Shown here: piece by piece, positions 12,646 through 13,437 of the stretch
Numbering within the stretch: position 1 is the first letter of the stretch
How the letters are laid out: the number at the start of each line of letters is the position of its first letter
NCBI GenBank assembly: GCA_036377075.1
Contig: DASUZB010000007.1
Coordinates: 1-13,437 of the forward strand
Source of the DNA: DASUZB01 sp036377075
Lineage (GTDB): Bacteria > Actinomycetota > CALGFH01
Length of the DNA stretch: 13,437 bases
Reading direction: 5' to 3'
The notes under the pieces: model-generated
The model's database searches: none
Told to the model about the DNA's origin: nothing
The model's input: only the letters and a program-made list of their open reading frames with translations
Translations under genes and position numbers: made by a program

Positions 12646-13437
12646 TCAGGCGGCCAGGCGGTTGAGCTTGCGGACGCTCTTGTCGAAAGTCCGGGCGGGC
12701 ACGATGCGGCGCAGTACGCTGATGCGTCCGGCCCTTGGGCCGGCGGGGTAGCGCAGCTTCGGCTTCGGGTCGGTCGCCGCCGCGACGATCGTCTTGCCGA
12801 CGACGGCGGGATCGTCGCCGCCCCTCACCGCCGCCGCCAACACGTCGTCGAAGATGCGCCGCTGCTCCGCGTAGATCGGCAGAGGGCTGTCGGCCCGTAC
12901 CACGTTCGCGTCGAACGGGGTGTTGGTGTTGAAGGGTTCGACGAGCAGGACCCGGACGCCGTGCTCGCGGACCTCGTGGTCCAGCGACTCGGAGTAGCCC
13001 TCGACCGCATGCTTGGTCGCCACATAGGCGGCCATGAACGGCTGTGGCGCGAACCCGCCTACAGATGAGATGTTGATGATGCGTCCCGCTCCCTGGGCGC
13101 GCATGTGCGGCAGGACCGCCTTGGTCATGCGCATGACGCCGAAGACGTTGACGTCGAAGATGCGCTGGTCCTGGGCGATGGAGCTTTCCTCAACGGCGCC
13201 CGCGTTGCCCAGGCCGGCGTTGTTGACCAGGACGTCGATGCGCCCGAACCGGTCGATCACCTGCTCGACCACGGAGCTGACTGATTCGTCGCTGGTCACG
13301 TCGAGGTCGAGGTACGTCACACCCTGGCGGGGGCTCAGTCGTGAGGTGTTGCGGCTGGTTCCGACCACCTCAAAGCCCGCGCCGACGAGGGCCAGCGCGG
13401 CCGCCTTGCCGATGCCTGAGGACGCACCCGTCACGAG
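12646..13437 (-). CDS. Short-chain dehydrogenase/reductase (SDR), 5' end missing
   Basis: Classical SDR oxidoreductase acting on an alcohol or ketone with NAD(P). The window cuts it a few residues before the glycine motif TGASSGIG, so only the first strand is absent. Also visible are the DLDVT acidic loop (43-47, counted from the first Met-like codon), NNAG (71-74), the catalytic triad NISSVGG (Ser124) and YVATK (Tyr137/Lys141), and the PF-T pattern PFNTNTPF after the active site. The TSRN after the second strand suggests NADP(H) preference (inference). The C-terminal ~50 residues (PAGPRAGRISVLRRIVPARTFDKSVRK) are typical of a large group of actinobacterial SDRs of unknown substrate. It is the most upstream of three minus-strand genes. 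Confidence 0.9.
   Translation of the reverse strand, partial: LVTGASSGIGKAAALALVGAGFEVVGTSRNTSRLSPRQGVTYLDLDVTSDESVSSVVEQVIDRFGRIDVLVNNAGLGNAGAVEESSIAQDQRIFDVNVFGVMRMTKAVLPHMRAQGAGRIINISSVGGFAPQPFMAAYVATKHAVEGYSESLDHEVREHGVRVLLVEPFNTNTPFDANVVRADSPLPIYAEQRRIFDDVLAAAVRGGDDPAVVGKTIVAAATDPKPKLRYPAGPRAGRISVLRRIVPARTFDKSVRKLNRLAA

Noticed and set aside
1..13437. CRISPR arrays, tRNA or rRNA genes, and strong Rho-independent terminators
   Set aside because: No regularly spaced repeats, no tRNA-like cloverleaf, no rRNA segments and no stem followed by a T-run were seen.

Overview
The window is very GC-rich, with long shadow reading frames on every strand, many GTG starts and several TAnnnT boxes six bases in front of a start codon. 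These traits, and a perfect actinobacterial-type LexA box (TCGAAC-N4-GTTCGA), point to the chromosome of a high-GC actinobacterium. The species cannot be named from the sequence.

Positions 1-4129 and 7043-8407 hold menaquinone (vitamin K2) genes: the 3' end of menA (DHNA prenyltransferase), menC (o-succinylbenzoate synthase), menH on the opposite strand (SHCHC synthase), menD (SEPHCHC synthase) and, 2.9 kb further on, an isochorismate synthase (menF). Together they cover chorismate -> isochorismate -> SEPHCHC -> SHCHC -> o-succinylbenzoate, plus the later prenylation step. menB, menE and the methyltransferase are not in the window. Between menD and menF sit three accessory genes: a nucleotidyltransferase of the aminoglycoside/lincosamide-modifying type 15 bp behind menD, a group II PLP decarboxylase, and a divergent AraC-family regulator that probably controls the decarboxylase.

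Positions about 8517-9910 carry a TnpB-only (IS200/IS605-like) element. All RuvC and zinc-finger residues are present, the 3' end is hairpin-rich as expected for an omega-RNA, and the LexA box lies just upstream of tnpB. The element lies upstream of menF and points towards it. Positions 9836-10300 contain no gene I can identify.

Positions 10301-13437 carry three minus-strand genes: an SDR dehydrogenase (cut by the window edge), an alpha/beta hydrolase and a saccharopine-dehydrogenase-like reductase. The last has two tandem 13-bp dyads over its ribosome binding site and start codon, and a third related site lies upstream of the hydrolase. This suggests a shared local regulator.

The most unusual points are: (i) a 34-bp repeat found once between menH and menD and once inside the menD coding sequence, where it forms part of an in-frame insertion with a perfect 9-bp stem; (ii) the SOS box on tnpB; (iii) the tandem dyads on the reductase gene; (iv) a 16-codon leaderless upstream ORF whose stop overlaps the menF start as ATGA.
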